Positions 1 to 11,058 of a stretch of DNA of 64,000 nt are shown one piece after another (the stretch's first letter is position 1; each line of letters starts with the position of its first letter). This stretch comes from Epiperipatus broadwayi. Its lineage: Eukaryota; Onychophora; Udeonychophora; Euonychophora; Peripatidae. The stretch spans positions 6,991,092-7,055,091 of the forward strand of contig JAQFVV010000020.1 in NCBI GenBank assembly GCA_028023455.1, in the 5' to 3' direction. Below the pieces are notes generated by a model. It was not told the DNA's origin. It was given only the letters and a program-made list of their open reading frames with translations, and did not search any database. The position numbers were made by a program, and so were the translations under genes.

Positions 1-137
1 AGGGAAAAAGATGATTAGAAATAGAGGAAAATCTCATTAATCAGTGATTAGCCTAATGAATACTGTTAATTTTTTATTTACTATTCCTCTGAGGAAAGAT
101 TTTACAAAGTCACTGGCTCTGTTGTGTTTCAGTTAAA

Positions 138-547
138 GTAGATCTAAGACTTGGACATTTAATACGATAGCAATACAGAGACTTCAGACCACTCAAAAAA
201 GTATGGAGAGATGCATGTTGGGAGTAACAAGAAGAGATCAAAAACACAATAAATGGGTAAGAGAACAAACAAGTGTTACTGACCTCATTGAAGAAAATTA
301 AAAGAATAAAGTGGAGTTGGGCTGGACATATTGCTAGAAGAGATGATAATAGATGGACAATTGAAATTTTAACCTGAATTCCAACAGATTGTAAAAAAAT
401 CCAGAAAGAGATCACATGTGAGATGGAAGGATGAATAAGAAAGTGTGCAGGGTTGATGTGGAGAACTAGAGGTAAGAGAAGATGGGTTGAACTTGGAGAG
501 ACCTTCATCCTGCAGTGGATTGATAATGATTGATGATGATGATGATA
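138..547 (+). pseudogene. RTE-type LINE, 3' fragment (copy A)
   Basis: This is the C-terminal end of a non-LTR retrotransposon reverse transcriptase ORF plus its short 3' tail. The sequence matches the other RTE copies in this window almost line by line, from the 'GSETWTL' region through the 'RRDDNRWTI' and 'WIPRDCK' blocks to the conserved end 'LQWIDN'. It finishes in a short TGATGATGATG tail, as RTE-clade elements do. The frame is broken by several stops and shifts. It lacks the endonuclease and the catalytic RT core, consistent with 5' truncation during target-primed reverse transcription. Another copy begins about 100 bp downstream in the same orientation. The RTE assignment rests on the protein blocks and the tail; I am confident it is a non-LTR fragment. 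Confidence 0.8.
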
Positions 548-663
548 TACAATGACAATTAAAGATTTGTGACAGAATGTGACATTATTTTATTCAAAAG
601 TTCAATGATAAAAAGTTTGAGATGGAAATAAATAAATGTACATATGTAATCTTAGATAAATAG

Positions 664-2289
664 AAAAAAAGATGGCATTATTACTAAAAAAAAAGATGAC
701 ATCATTAAATGTGTAGAAAACTTCTATCAAGAATTATATAGTTGTAAAGAACAAGTGCCTTCTATACCTATTATATCTTCCAAATTGCCCAGAATTTTGA
801 ATGAGGAAGTGAGACATGCAATTAAATTTATGAAGAAAGGGAAGGCTCCAGGTAATGATGGAATTATAATTGATATATTAAAAGAAGCAGGTGAAGAAAT
901 AGAATTTTTTTAGCAAAGTTATATATCAAATGTCTAAATGATAAAGATGTTCCAGATGATGGAAGAATGCAGTATTAATATTAATATTTTAAAAAGGTGA
1001 TAAAGAAGATATTAGAAATTACAGACCTATCAATCTTTTATCAGTTTTATACAAAATTTTTACTAAGATAATTACAACTCGTCTACAGAAAACACTGGGT
1101 TTCCACCAATAAAGAGTACAAGCTGGATTTAAAAGTGGTTTTAGTACAGTAGATCATATCCAGGTATTGAGAGAAGTTATAGAAAGGACAAAAAATATGA
1201 GTTGCCATTATGCTTAGGATTTGTAGATTATGAAAAGGCATTTGATTCTATAGACATTTCTTCAGTGATTAAAGCATTGGATCATCAAGGTGTAAATCCA
1301 GGATATTATCATATTTTAAAGAATATTTATAAAAATGCAACAGCAACAATTAGATTACATAATGATAGTAGGAAAATCAACATTGAAAAGGTTGTATGAC
1401 AGGGTGACTCCATATCTCCAAAATTTTTTACAGCAGTGTTGCAATAAGTATTTTGTGGATTAAAATGGGAAGTTAAAGAAGTGAAAGTAAATGAAGATTA
1501 TTTAAGTCATTTAGATTTTACAGATGATGTAGTTGTTTTTGCAAATAATGCTTTAGAGCTACAGGAAATATTGCAGGAATTATCAGATGAAAGTAGGAAA
1601 GTAGGACTAAAGATAAATGTTAAAAAGACTAAAGTAATGATTAATAGATTTTCTCAAAATATGAAAATAAAGATTGATTATGATGAGTTAGAAGAAGTTA
1701 ACAGTTACAAATATCTTGGTCAGATTATTAATACAGATGGAAACATAATGGATGAAATTAATCATAGGATTAAACTTGGTTGGAGTGCTTTCGGTAGAAA
1801 TAACTTGATACTAAAAGGAAATATGCCTATGTGTTTGAAAAGGAAAGTTTTTAATAAATGTGTTTTGCCAGTTCTTACTTATGGATCTGAGACTTGGACA
1901 CTTAATAGAAGAGCAATACAGAGACTTCAGACCACTCAAAGAAGTATGGAGAGATGCATTATGGGAGTAACAAGAAGAGATCGAAAACGCAATGTATGGG
2001 TAAGAGAACAAATAGATGTTACTGACCTCATTGAAAAAATTAAAAGACTGAAGTGGAGTTGGTCTGGACATATTTTTAGAAGAGATGACAATAGATGGAC
2101 AATTAAAATTTTAAACTGGATTCCAAGAGATTGTAAAAAAACCCAGAAAGAGACCACCTGTAAGATGGGTGGATGAAATAAGAAAGTGTGCAGGGATGAT
2201 GTGAAGAGAGAAGCTAAAGATAGAAAAAGATGGATTGAACTTGGAGAGACCTTCATCTTGCAGTGGATTGATAATGGTTGATGATGATA
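664..2289 (+). pseudogene. RTE-type LINE, reverse transcriptase half (copy B)
   Basis: Decayed reverse transcriptase region of an RTE LINE. The order is the linker with 'LNEEVRHAIKFMKKGKAPG' (about 795-855), RT motif A 'LGFVDYEKAFDSI' (about 1212-1250), the QGDSISP motif (about 1400-1420), the catalytic box as FTDD (1517-1528, normally FADD or YADD), then the long C-terminal domain with 'YGSETWTLNRRAIQRLQ' and the RRDDNRWTI block, ending in a TGATGATGA tail. Two in-frame stops before the catalytic box (about 1397 and 1446) fit CGA to TGA and CAA to TAA changes, so C-to-T decay broke the ORF. The APE-type endonuclease is missing. This enzyme would copy its own RNA at a nicked chromosomal target. 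Nothing suggests it is still active. Confidence 0.85.
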
Positions 2290-2339
2290 GGTATAAAGAA
2301 AGGCAGATGCTATTAATTATTAAAAGATTAATGCTACTA

Positions 2340-2990
2340 TGAATGATCATACCTCTCCAAAACTTTCTTTAACACTTTTATCAAATGTATTTTATGGTTT
2401 GAAATAGGAAAAAATAGAATATAAAAATAAAAAGAGATTACTTCTTGATTTTGGAAAAAAATGTATCAGAATTTTAACAATTGTGATAAAGATTAAAAGC
2501 AATTAAGCAGACCTAAAAATATAAGCTAAAAATCCTTAAGCAATGTCCATTGAGGTTATGAAAATCCAAAAATGAAGTCAGATGGTAATGATTTTGAAAA
2601 AGTAAACTACACCTATTATGGACAAATGTTTACTACAGATACATATATAATGGATTAAAGGTGGATTCTTGTTAGAAAATTATTACATAGATTATATATT
2701 ACATAGTAAAATAAAAAAAGCATGTATGTTAGGATTAATAGGAAAGGATGAAAGAATATAAAATATCATTGATTTCAGGTTAAATATAGCTGCTATTAGA
2801 CTTATTATTAGAAAAGACAACTATAGATGGACAATCTATTGTCTTCATCTGGATTCCAAAATATTGCTTTAAAATGTGCAAAAGCCAATGGAGGAATGAT
2901 ATTAGGAAGTAAGTTGAAAAGCAGAGAAGGTATCACTCAGAAAAACTGAATGAAATGAATTTTTATTATATAGTGGATTGACTTCAGTCA
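2340..2990 (+). pseudogene. Older, heavily eroded RTE relic (copy B')
   Basis: Directly behind copy B is a second, much more decayed RTE segment in the same orientation. Translating across shifts recovers an 'SPKLSLTLLSNVFYGLK' block near 2355-2410, equivalent to the ISPKLFTAVLQEVFCGLKWE region of better copies. It also gives 'RKDNYRWTI' near 2815 and a WRNDIRK-like block near 2890, both in the expected order. The end near 2970 resembles the LQWID end of the family. Many stops and small indels imply it is much older than copy B. Confidence 0.6.
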
Positions 2991-3667
2991 AAAATATTGC
3001 TGATGACGTTGACATTTATGGAATATGTGCAAACTGATTTTTACATGAATTTTGTTTTATAAATATATTATGGTTGATGGAAAATTACCAAAATTAAACA
3101 CATTTTTACAAATATTATGTAATTATGTTTACAATAAAACTAATTTGTTATATTTGTAATTTTTTTAAAAAGAAAAACCTTGAAAATTTTGAAGGTAATT
3201 GTGAATATTTAATTTTCATAATAATTACTAAGAATGAGATTTCTTGCATTAAAATCAATCTTTTAAGATATAAAAAGTTAAATTTCTAATTTTAACTCTA
3301 TTTTTGCTTTGATTAAAATAGAGAGAGAGAAACGACTGCAGAGGAGATATTTACAAAAGAGGGAAAAAAAAAACTAATAATATTTAAGTTATATTTTTAC
3401 AACATACGTTAATTCTTGCATTAGAAAGAATTAAAATAATTATTAAATATAAAACCTACCTTTTATTTAGAAATGTCTTTATCTTTCTTATGACAATAGA
3501 AAGACATTTTGATGTGATGGTTAGTACACAAGTCTGTCAGATTCATAATTTGGATTCGAATCAGACCAAGAATAATTTACATTTTAAACAGGATTAAAAC
3601 TTATCTTTCGAGTGGCAAATTCCAAAAAACCTAAATGCCTACAAGTAAATGGTTATTTGGGATCTCA
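2991..3667. other. AT-rich spacer with one tRNA-like B-box
   Basis: No gene recognised. Around 3510-3570 there is a short stretch with a strong B-box-like GGATTCGAATC and a weak A-box upstream. It may be the head of an unrecognised tRNA-derived SINE, but the cloverleaf is not convincing. Confidence 0.35.
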
Positions 3668-3675
3668 GCCTAGAG

Positions 3676-3911
3676 CAGTAATGGCGAACCTTTTTGAGAA
3701 GTGGGTCAAATTTTGTTCATTGTTTTTTTTTTTTAGTACTAGCTCGTGGGTCACAAAGTCAGTGGCGGCACTTGGAAAGGGGGGTGGTGGTTCGTTTTTA
3801 AAATCCTTTAACCAGTTTACGTTTTCTTTTTATAAAAATCAACGCATTGGTCATTTAAAAAGCCTGCGTGGATCAGTATCTGACCAATGGGTCATAGATT
3901 CGCCATCACTG
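3676..3911. mobile_element. Non-autonomous hAT-like MITE with 8-bp TSD
   Basis: This 236-bp element begins CAGTAATGGCGAACC and ends with the inverted equivalent GGCGA..CACTG, read as ATTCGCCATCACTG. Direct repeats GCCTAGAG (3668-3675) and GCCTAGAA (3912-3919) flank it, an 8-bp target duplication with one mismatch. CAG...CTG termini plus an 8-bp duplication are the hallmark of hAT transposons. There is no transposase inside; the 101-codon open frame across it has no family resemblance. It would have been moved by a hAT transposase in trans; relics of two such genes occur at 40-42 kb and 49-50.7 kb, though I cannot say either was the source. Confidence 0.8.
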
Positions 3912-4300
3912 GCCTAGAAGGTGTAATAATAATGGAAACCATTATTAAATTTCATCACTCATCATTTAGAAAGACTGCTAATGCTTTTTGTTATCACTGG
4001 GAGGCGCTAAAGAGAGTTTATTCTTTTTTGATTATTTAAACGTTGTTTATGTTTACTGACTTGTTAGCTTTTCTATTAAAAAATTATTATTGCTGAAATT
4101 AGTATAATGAATCATTTTGAATATTTTAAATACTAAATATAATTTTCATAGATAAATAACATATTCATTAAAATATTGCAAATTTTAAATTCTTATAAAT
4201 ATTTACAATTACATTATAAGCTTTGATGGTTGACTATGCTATTTATATTTTAAGTTTCAAGACAATCTACAGTAATACCAACACGACAACACTTGATTCT

Positions 4301-4411
4301 CTTTTTTTTCATATGTCATAGCATTGGCTGGGAGGCGAACCCGCAACAACCGTCTGCAACCAACTGCTTACTTGCAAGGCGGTCGCGCTGACCTCTCGGC
4401 TAACAATGCTT
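4301..4411 (-). mobile_element. tRNA-derived SINE, family S1, 16-bp TSD
   Basis: Read on the reverse strand it starts AAGCATTGTTAGCCGAG, with an A-box-like TTAGCCGAGAGGTCA, a B-box-like GGGTTCGCCTCCC, and a tail TGACATATG followed by a poly(A) run. Perfect 16-bp direct repeats GACAACACTTGATTCT flank it at 4285-4300 and 4412-4427. Internal RNA polymerase III promoter boxes, an A tail and a long target duplication together identify a retroposed SINE. Seven more copies are in this window. The long segment between the boxes suggests a tRNA with a long variable arm, but the parent tRNA is uncertain. Confidence 0.85.
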
Positions 4412-4767
4412 GACAACACTTGATTCTTTTGTCTTACTATAATATTTAAAAAAGAGTAGCTTTTTATGTCTATTATTATATTGCCATCTATTATAAGCTT
4501 GGATAAACCAGTGGTTATCAGACAAAAGTGCAATTAATCCCCAACTTCAGACTGGTTTTGGTTCTTGCTTTTACCACAAATGTTTAGATGCAAACTGAAA
4601 ACAATACAGTTATACATTTCACAGTCTCTAAGATTTTGAACCTAAGCAATTTTCTTGGATAATTAATTATATAGTTTTGATATCAAGTTATTAACTATAC
4701 ATTTTAATAACCTCAATTCTATTTGATGTGTATGCATCTTTTTTCTTGACTAGGATGGTTAACAAGT

Positions 4768-4878
4768 CAAGCGTTGTTAGCCGAGAGGTCATCGTAGCCA
4801 CCTTGCAAGCAAGTAGTTGGTTGCAGACAGTTGTGGGTTAGTCTCCCGGCTGATGCTATGACATATGGAAAAAAAACA
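4768..4878 (+). mobile_element. tRNA-derived SINE, family S1
   Basis: Starts AAGCGTTGTTAGCCGAG after GTC and shows the A-box, the internal TTGCAAGCAAG loop, a degenerate B-box (GGGTTAGTCTCCC) and the tail TGACATATGG plus A8. It is about 350 bp from the previous copy and in opposite orientation. I could not find a clear target duplication. Confidence 0.75.
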
Positions 4879-4879
4879 T

Positions 4880-5270
4880 GATCATTACATCATTTGATTC
4901 TTTATCTTACTAAAATAAAAACAAAAACAGCCTCTCCATTTTTACAAAAACAATCTAATAATGGCAACATTTTGGGCATCTGATAAACAATTTCTTTTAA
5001 TTATTCTAGTTTTATATTAAATGCAGTTATAAGCTTTATTATTGTTCTTCAAACAATAATAATGATCTATTATTGATGCACAGTTGAAAAACGGTGATGT
5101 TATTTATTATCTATCAAAACAGAAACATCTGGGTGCATTTATCAGTAAACAATTTAAATGTTTTATTTTAGTAGCCCAGAGCAATACAGTTCAGGTTTCT
5201 CAATATAATGGTTTTGGAATTTCATTAATGTGAAAATTTGTCAATTTACTCATTCTTTTTAATCTTGATT
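4880..5270. other. AT-rich spacer, nothing recognised
   Basis: No coding blocks, inverted repeats or family members seen. Confidence 0.4.
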
Positions 5271-5281
5271 CAATGTAAAGC

Positions 5282-5382
5282 ACTTTTTTTTTTTTCAAAT
5301 TTCTACCCTCGGCGGGCCCGCCCCCCCCCCCCCCCCCCCCACCCCCTTTTTTGGGCCGCGGGCCCCCCCCCAAAAAATTGTA
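5282..5382. other. G/C homopolymer tract, probable assembly artefact
   Basis: About 100 bp of long T, C and G/C runs in an otherwise AT-rich region. It is bounded by a 13-bp direct repeat TGTAAAGCACTTT (about 5273-5285 and 5380-5392). The composition is unlike anything else in the window. It looks like a low-quality gap fill or sequencing artefact that duplicated its edges, rather than a biological CpG island. Confidence 0.6.
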
Positions 5383-5597
5383 AAGCACTTTAACAGAATT
5401 TTATAAAAAATATTAGGAAGTAGAAGTTCTCTGATTGGATACCTAAAAATTATATTATCTGTCTGCAATAAGATTTTGGAAAAAAAATGTCAAAAATATA
5501 TATAATTCTTGACCACATATTATTAATTAATGTTTTACATAGTTTCAAATGCAGAATATTTCTTACTTAGAATTAATTTAATTCAATCTCTGGTTTT

Positions 5598-5820
5598 TGG
5601 TATATGGCTCAGTTGGTTAGAGTGTTACCTTAAAATTCAAAAACTCAAGAATCCCATGCTAGTACTGTCACTGGTCAGCCCAGCAACACCTGAAAAAGAG
5701 AGGAGACTAATATCTCTTGAAATGTTGTGCATATACTAACCTGTTTGATGTGCTATTATTAACAGTTGAATGTATTTGTAATATTTAAATAAACTTATTT
5801 TTTTCTAAGACATTCAGTAC
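5598..5820 (+). mobile_element. tRNA-derived SINE, family S2
   Basis: The head reads TGGCTCAGTTGGTTAGAG, a very good tRNA 5' end and A-box. About 40 bp later comes GAATCCCATG where the B-box belongs; the inverted copies at 47.4-47.75 kb have GTTCAAATCCCATG here. The body has CACTGGTCAGCCCAGCAA, then a CTGAAAAA..CTCTTGAAAT hairpin-like stretch, and the end GACATTCAGTAC. The 69-codon open frame covering it is chance. It is a polymerase III-type retroposon; the donor tRNA is not resolved. Confidence 0.7.
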
Positions 5821-6190
5821 ATATATTAGATGATGAAAATAGTCCGATATAAAAATACAACGATAATGTTTCAAGTTTTACTAATTATTTCACAAATCAG
5901 ATTTGGGACAAAATATGTATCTTTCTTGTACAAACATTCTAGTCACAAAATTTTGTTCTTTTACAACCCATACATTCTGTGTATTACTGATTTTTATTAG
6001 TCATTCATTAAACTAGAGGTTATCCAAATAATAAATAATATTTCTGTAGTATAATTTTTACTTGGATGTATTATAATTTCTTTCCATTTGTTATTCTACA
6101 ATACACTGATTTACATATTATGAATAAAATACCATATAACCCTACATAAACACTTTTCAATGCAATTTAATATAATAGAATTTATTTCTT
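5821..6190. other. AT-rich spacer
   Basis: Nothing recognised apart from the flank of the hammerhead motif that follows. Confidence 0.35.
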
Positions 6191-6191
6191 C

Positions 6192-6233
6192 TAGCTTACA
6201 GTTTCAACTATCCAGCAGTCATCATCAGAGCTA
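6192..6233 (-). ncRNA. Type I hammerhead ribozyme motif, isolated
   Basis: On the reverse strand the order is UAGCU (helix I), CUGAUGA, an imperfect helix II hairpin (GACUG/UAGUU around a 5-nt loop, preceded by one unpaired U), GAAAC, a single-nucleotide cap, GUA as the NUH triplet, and AGCUA, which pairs fully with UAGCU. Every invariant core base is present. Helix III is only A-U and C-G, so a dimeric form is more plausible than a monomer. No coding relic is attached. I infer a remnant of a Penelope-like or related element. Confidence 0.6.
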
Positions 6234-6259
6234 CAATATTCAAAGATATATAAATACAC

Positions 6260-7060
6260 AATTAATACTTACCTATGCATACATAATATAAACATTATAA
6301 ACAACATCTTATGTTATAAACTTTAAAATAACAATATAATTTTTCAATGATTCATATAATGATATATCCTTATTCATATTTAATTAATAATAGTTTTTAT
6401 CTTATTATTAATCTTAATTGATTTCCTTTTTCATAATTTGTTTTAATTTTAATATATATTTTTCTGCATTTGTATTACTTTTAAACATTTTAAAAAATTA
6501 TTTCTATCATTTTAATAATAACAACTACAAAATATTTTTTATATAATTTTATTTTTCAATGTATAATTTTTCATAAATAACTTTACCACTTTTAAATTCT
6601 TACAATTTTTTAAACAAGTTTTAACTGAAACAATTTTAAATTTCTTACATTATCACCCTAGCTCCCTCTATGAGCATCTTTTAAACTATATTTATTTTTT
6701 GTATTAACCTATACATACTTATTTAATTAACAAAGAATATTTTTTATAAAGTAAATGCCTTTAAACTGAAATCTTATTTAAAGATGGCATAACACTTTTA
6801 TTTTAAAAATAATTATATATGATTCATTATACAAGCAGTGGGGAAAATATAATCAATATTTTACATATTAACTATACTAATGATTAGACCAGGTATTATC
6901 TATAAATACACAGACTGTGACCACCTTTCATGATCATTACATCTGCTCTATAATTGCTGAAAGCAAAATATCAGTGCTGATATAGTGCGTGCTCTGTGGC
7001 CATTTTGAATTTTAAAACACCCAAAAACACTGCTGGCACATGCAAGCAATAAATGTCATC
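6260..7060. other. Very AT-rich spacer
   Basis: Mostly poly-A/T-rich sequence with no recognised gene or repeat family. Confidence 0.35.
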
Positions 7061-7079
7061 GACTAGAAGCACTCCGTTT

Positions 7080-7255
7080 TTAAAAATTTAAATAGCCTAA
7101 GGCACTACAATTAAAAAAAGGGATGAAAAAAGTAACGTGGAAATTAAATAGCCTAAGGCGCTATACTTAAAAAAGTGTGGGGAAAAGAGTAATGTGGGAA
7201 ATTAAATAACCTGAGCACTACAATTAAAAAAAATGCTGGAAAATAAAAAAAATTT
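7080..7255. repeat. Imperfect tandem repeat, about 57-bp unit, 3 copies
   Basis: Three tandem units start with AAATTAAATAGCCTAAGGC or a close variant (near 7085, 7140 and 7199). Each continues into CACTACAATTAAAAAAA and a G-rich GTGGGAAA stretch. Divergence between units is noticeable. Confidence 0.65.
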
Positions 7256-7375
7256 AAAATGCTATATCAAACATTGTAATAGTAAATCTCAAAAAATTAA
7301 CATATGTTAAGGCAAAATATTCACATGAATTGCAGTACATTAAAAAAAAATCATAAATGTTATTTACAAAAGCTT

Positions 7376-7610
7376 GGGTGTATATAGCAATAATTAAACG
7401 CTATTTACTTAGCGATAATTAGAAAAATAATAAATGCTACTTTCAAAAGCTTATTCCTATAGCGATAATTAAACGCTATTTACTTAGCGATAATTAGAAA
7501 AATAATAAATGCTACTTTCAAAAGCTTATTCCTATAGCGATAATTAAATGCTATTTCCTTAGCAATAATTAGAAAAATAATAAATGTTACTGTCAAAAGC
7601 TTATTCCTGT
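7376..7610. repeat. 75-bp minisatellite, 3 units
   Basis: Units begin near 7376, 7451 and 7526, with a partial fourth at 7601, a period of exactly 75 bp. Each holds two copies of AGCGATAATT around a CGCTATTTA block and ends CTTTCAAAAGCTTATTCC. The last two full units are nearly identical. Confidence 0.8.
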
Positions 7611-7739
7611 CTTTCAACAGTATATACTAAATCAGTATTATAATTTTAAAAAACAATATTTAAAAACTATAATGCTATAAATCAAACATTGTAATGTAAC
7701 ATTATCTCACAGTTCTGAAAGTGTAGCATCTATCTTCAG

Positions 7740-8590
7740 AGCTATAAAATACAATTACGTAACATTATCTTTTACACAAACATTTAATAATCTTATTTTG
7801 ATCTATTGTTATTTTTACACAAAAATATATACAGTGTTTATTTATATTATATAATATTTTTAAAGTATACACTATATACATATTCATATATCATTTTTCA
7901 AAAATTACAAAACTTAAAATATTTAATATATATGTGTGAGAATACTGTATATATAATTATGGATAGTTCATATTGTAGTGATAAAGTTTTGTATAATCAG
8001 TCAACAAGACTGAAAGACCAAGCAGAGACTCTCAACCAGTGGGCAAGATGTTACTCCCATGTCACCTGGTTTAAACCCTATCTGTTTCCTAGTCTTAACC
8101 ATCTAATTAATATCCTTGAAGTCACATCACCTCCCTGCTCAATGTAACTCAGAGTTCGAACATAGACTCTCTAAGGGTTCTTCATAACACACCATGTGAC
8201 AAGCTGACAGCATTCCTAAGTTTTACATCAATCTGTTTATTTTAAATTTATTTACAGGGTTTCCAGGTTCAATGATTTCTATGAAACTCAAAATTAATAT
8301 TATATGATAACTGATCTAAGCACGATGTGCTAAGTAAGCGAATGGATGTATACTAAAAATAATTGAGTAATAGCTAGTTCCACCTCGCAAGTCAAATTAA
8401 TAATACAATAAGTTTATTTACATAAATAAATATAATTTAGAGAGCAGCTTACAAGTATAGAATAATCTACTGGTCTTTACATAATGTTATCAAATGTAAT
8501 GATGGCTTACAATAATGATGTGTGTCTGGACTATCTTCTTAAATCATAATTACAAAGCATTATCAGCCTATTCTAAGTCTAATACATATA
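7740..8590. other. Spacer with an unassigned moderate-GC block
   Basis: Around 8010-8220 the base composition is less AT-rich and contains GTTCGAAC-type B-box-like sequence, so it may belong to an unrecognised SINE. No family match or coding frame found. Confidence 0.3.
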
Positions 8591-9000
8591 ATTATATTTG
8601 GGTTGATTAAGGAAGAGCTTGTAGATGGGTTTGATTTCATGTTACCTGGGATTGCTAATGAGTGTAGATAGAGGCTAAACAGCAATTATTAATGAAGAAA
8701 TTGTGGTACTACCTAAGTGAGTGGGGGCAATGGTGCATTATGATGAGGTGGATTGGCTTTTGTGATCTAGTAGGATGGCTCACCACTGTTAAGTGGATGT
8801 CCCTGGTCACAGAGGTTCATCTGCTTCTAATCTAGGGTGCATATCAAAGGAGAGAGTGCAAAATGTGCATTAATCCAGGATTTGGGGTTGCAAGGAGTTT
8901 CTAGCTCCTACAGAAACTGGACTGAGCCAATCTATGAATTAGAAGCCTGGGCACAGTGTCTGGTCTGTCCTTTTGCAGTTTGGCCATATGGACACATGAA
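8590..9000. other. GC-richer unassigned block
   Basis: A 400-bp island of clearly higher GC than its surroundings, with no long open frame and no tRNA-like boxes. A small hairpin (AGTTTCTAGCTCC..AGAAACT) lies near 8898-8922. It may be an old repeat or a lost exon or UTR. I cannot assign it. Confidence 0.3.
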
Positions 9001-11055
9001 CCAATAAAAAATATATGAAATTCAATAATAAAATGACCATTACTATACATATAGGAAGGTAGGAATGCAAATATATAATGATAAACAATTTATTTATTAG
9101 GCCATCTGCATACATAATTAATATTAAACCACTAAGCGTCACATGATCACTATCTGTATGGAGAGAGTTTTGCCTTGTTTATAATTAATATTAACAAACT
9201 TATTTTAAACATAAAACTATGAGCATCCTCATTTAACAATAACAAAATATTTCACAACTTAAACCCGGTCACAATAATTATTTATGTAAATCTAACTTAT
9301 AAAGTCTAGTGACAAAAGCTAAGATATGGGGAGATTACTGATTCTAGGTAGACTGAGAAGTTTATATCTGAAATGCAGTTGTATTTATATAAAAAATATA
9401 TTGCATTGGTAGACAATGCAATACACACATACATATGTGTTACCTATTACTGCATCTTAAAGAAATTACATTATAAAAAGTCATTATTAAAGAAACATTA
9501 ATTTAGCAGCACATGAAGTAATAACTGAATTAATAATTTATTTATTCTTACTAACATTAATTTTGACTGCATCTAGATTATATTATATATAAAATCTATA
9601 GGACACATTATAAGTATATAACAATTTATAAATCAATTAAATAAAATACACTCACCATACCTTCTTAATTCCTTCATAATTCTAAGAATTGACAGATAAA
9701 TTTCCTTGAGGGGGGAGGGGTAAGAAAGAGGAATTTCTAAGAAAATAATTTATATGTTATTTTTATATTTTAACATTTAAAACTTTAGTCTGGCATCTTC
9801 TGGAGTTGCTCCATCCCTTGGGACTTTGAAAGCCAAGAAGCATAAACAACACACTTTAGGTTTTAATTCTTTCCATCATTCAAGGTAATATACATAAATG
9901 AAATAAAATAAAAGTTTTAATTTGTTTAATAAATAAGCCAGTAGATTTAACATTTAAAATGGGTAAAATATGTGGTTAATACAGTTAAGACTAATTAAAA
10001 TATTTAAAAAAATTAAGTTACAGTGAGAATCATTAAATATATAATAAACAATTTTTACCGGCAATTCAACGATGGCTTTGGAACTTGACACATAGACAGA
10101 TAGATGGATTTGTAAACTTCAGGCAGCATTAGAATGGTAGGACATGGATGGCTCTTTTTACATTTTAATGGAACTCTTTAGATGCCAACTCTCCTGCAAT
10201 GACCTAGGAGAAGCCAATGCAAAACTACTCACACATCTTGTTAGGTATGGCTATCATAAGTTATTAAGTTATTAGCAGGCAGGATACTAAATCTAATGAA
10301 TGCGGATAAACTTCAAAATAAATTTTTATTAGAATTCAGCTTGTCTCTCAATCAAATATTAAGCTGAAGAACTATAACAATGCCCCCTTCCATCTTTATA
10401 TATGTTTATTTCTGCCTTGGGTCCATTCCTAATTTTTAATGGATTTGATTTTAGTCTTAATTTCTATTTTCATTAACATTTCATTTCCTCGTACCATACT
10501 GCAGCCAATTTGGTTTCCTGTGCATTGTACTTTATTTTTCATTACAATAACTTAAAATATGCACAGGATGTGAAAGTGTTAAACTGTAACTATATCTGGT
10601 GATTATATGCCCAGATAGGGAAAGCAGTACTTACTTTTCCTAATTTAATAGCTTCCAACCCCTTTCCCATTGTTTTAAACATTTTAACATTTTCTTTTAA
10701 TTGATTATGTTTTACTTTGCCAAATTCTGAAAAAGGAAATTATTTAATAAAATGCTTTTAACGAAATATTTTTATATGGCATAATCAGAATAATCTGCCT
10801 TTAATCCTTTTACTATCAAAATTTACACACACATATGCACCTATTGCCAATGTGTGTGGATATTTCTAACTAAATTATTTATATGATGGGAGATAGGTTG
10901 AATTAAATGAAACATGAAGCAACTATATCTGCTTATAGATATACAGCATTTCAATGTATAGATAAGTACTTGCATATATACATTCTTTTTTAAATATATA
11001 TGTGTATTCTGCACATACTAAAAATGTAGCATAAATAATAGTAAATTCATATATC
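9000..11055. other. AT-rich spacer
   Basis: No gene recognised. A GC-richer patch at about 10060-10260 holds an AGGAGAAGCC word also seen near 25380, which may mark two decayed copies of one repeat. Confidence 0.3.
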
Positions 11056-11058
11056 AAA

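Noticed and set aside
1811-2350. Several reverse-strand open frames of 79-106 codons
   Set aside because: Antisense shadows of RTE copy B; the same shadow proteins recur antisense to copies A and C.
3612-3917. 101-codon open frame with an FNQFTF-like end
   Set aside because: It spans the TIRs and target duplication of a hAT-like MITE.
5282-5382. CpG island or promoter
   Set aside because: The G/C is in homopolymer runs bounded by a duplicated 13-mer, which fits an artefact better.
7376-7610. CRISPR-like array
   Set aside because: Units are contiguous 75-bp tandem copies with no unique spacers, and the window is eukaryotic.
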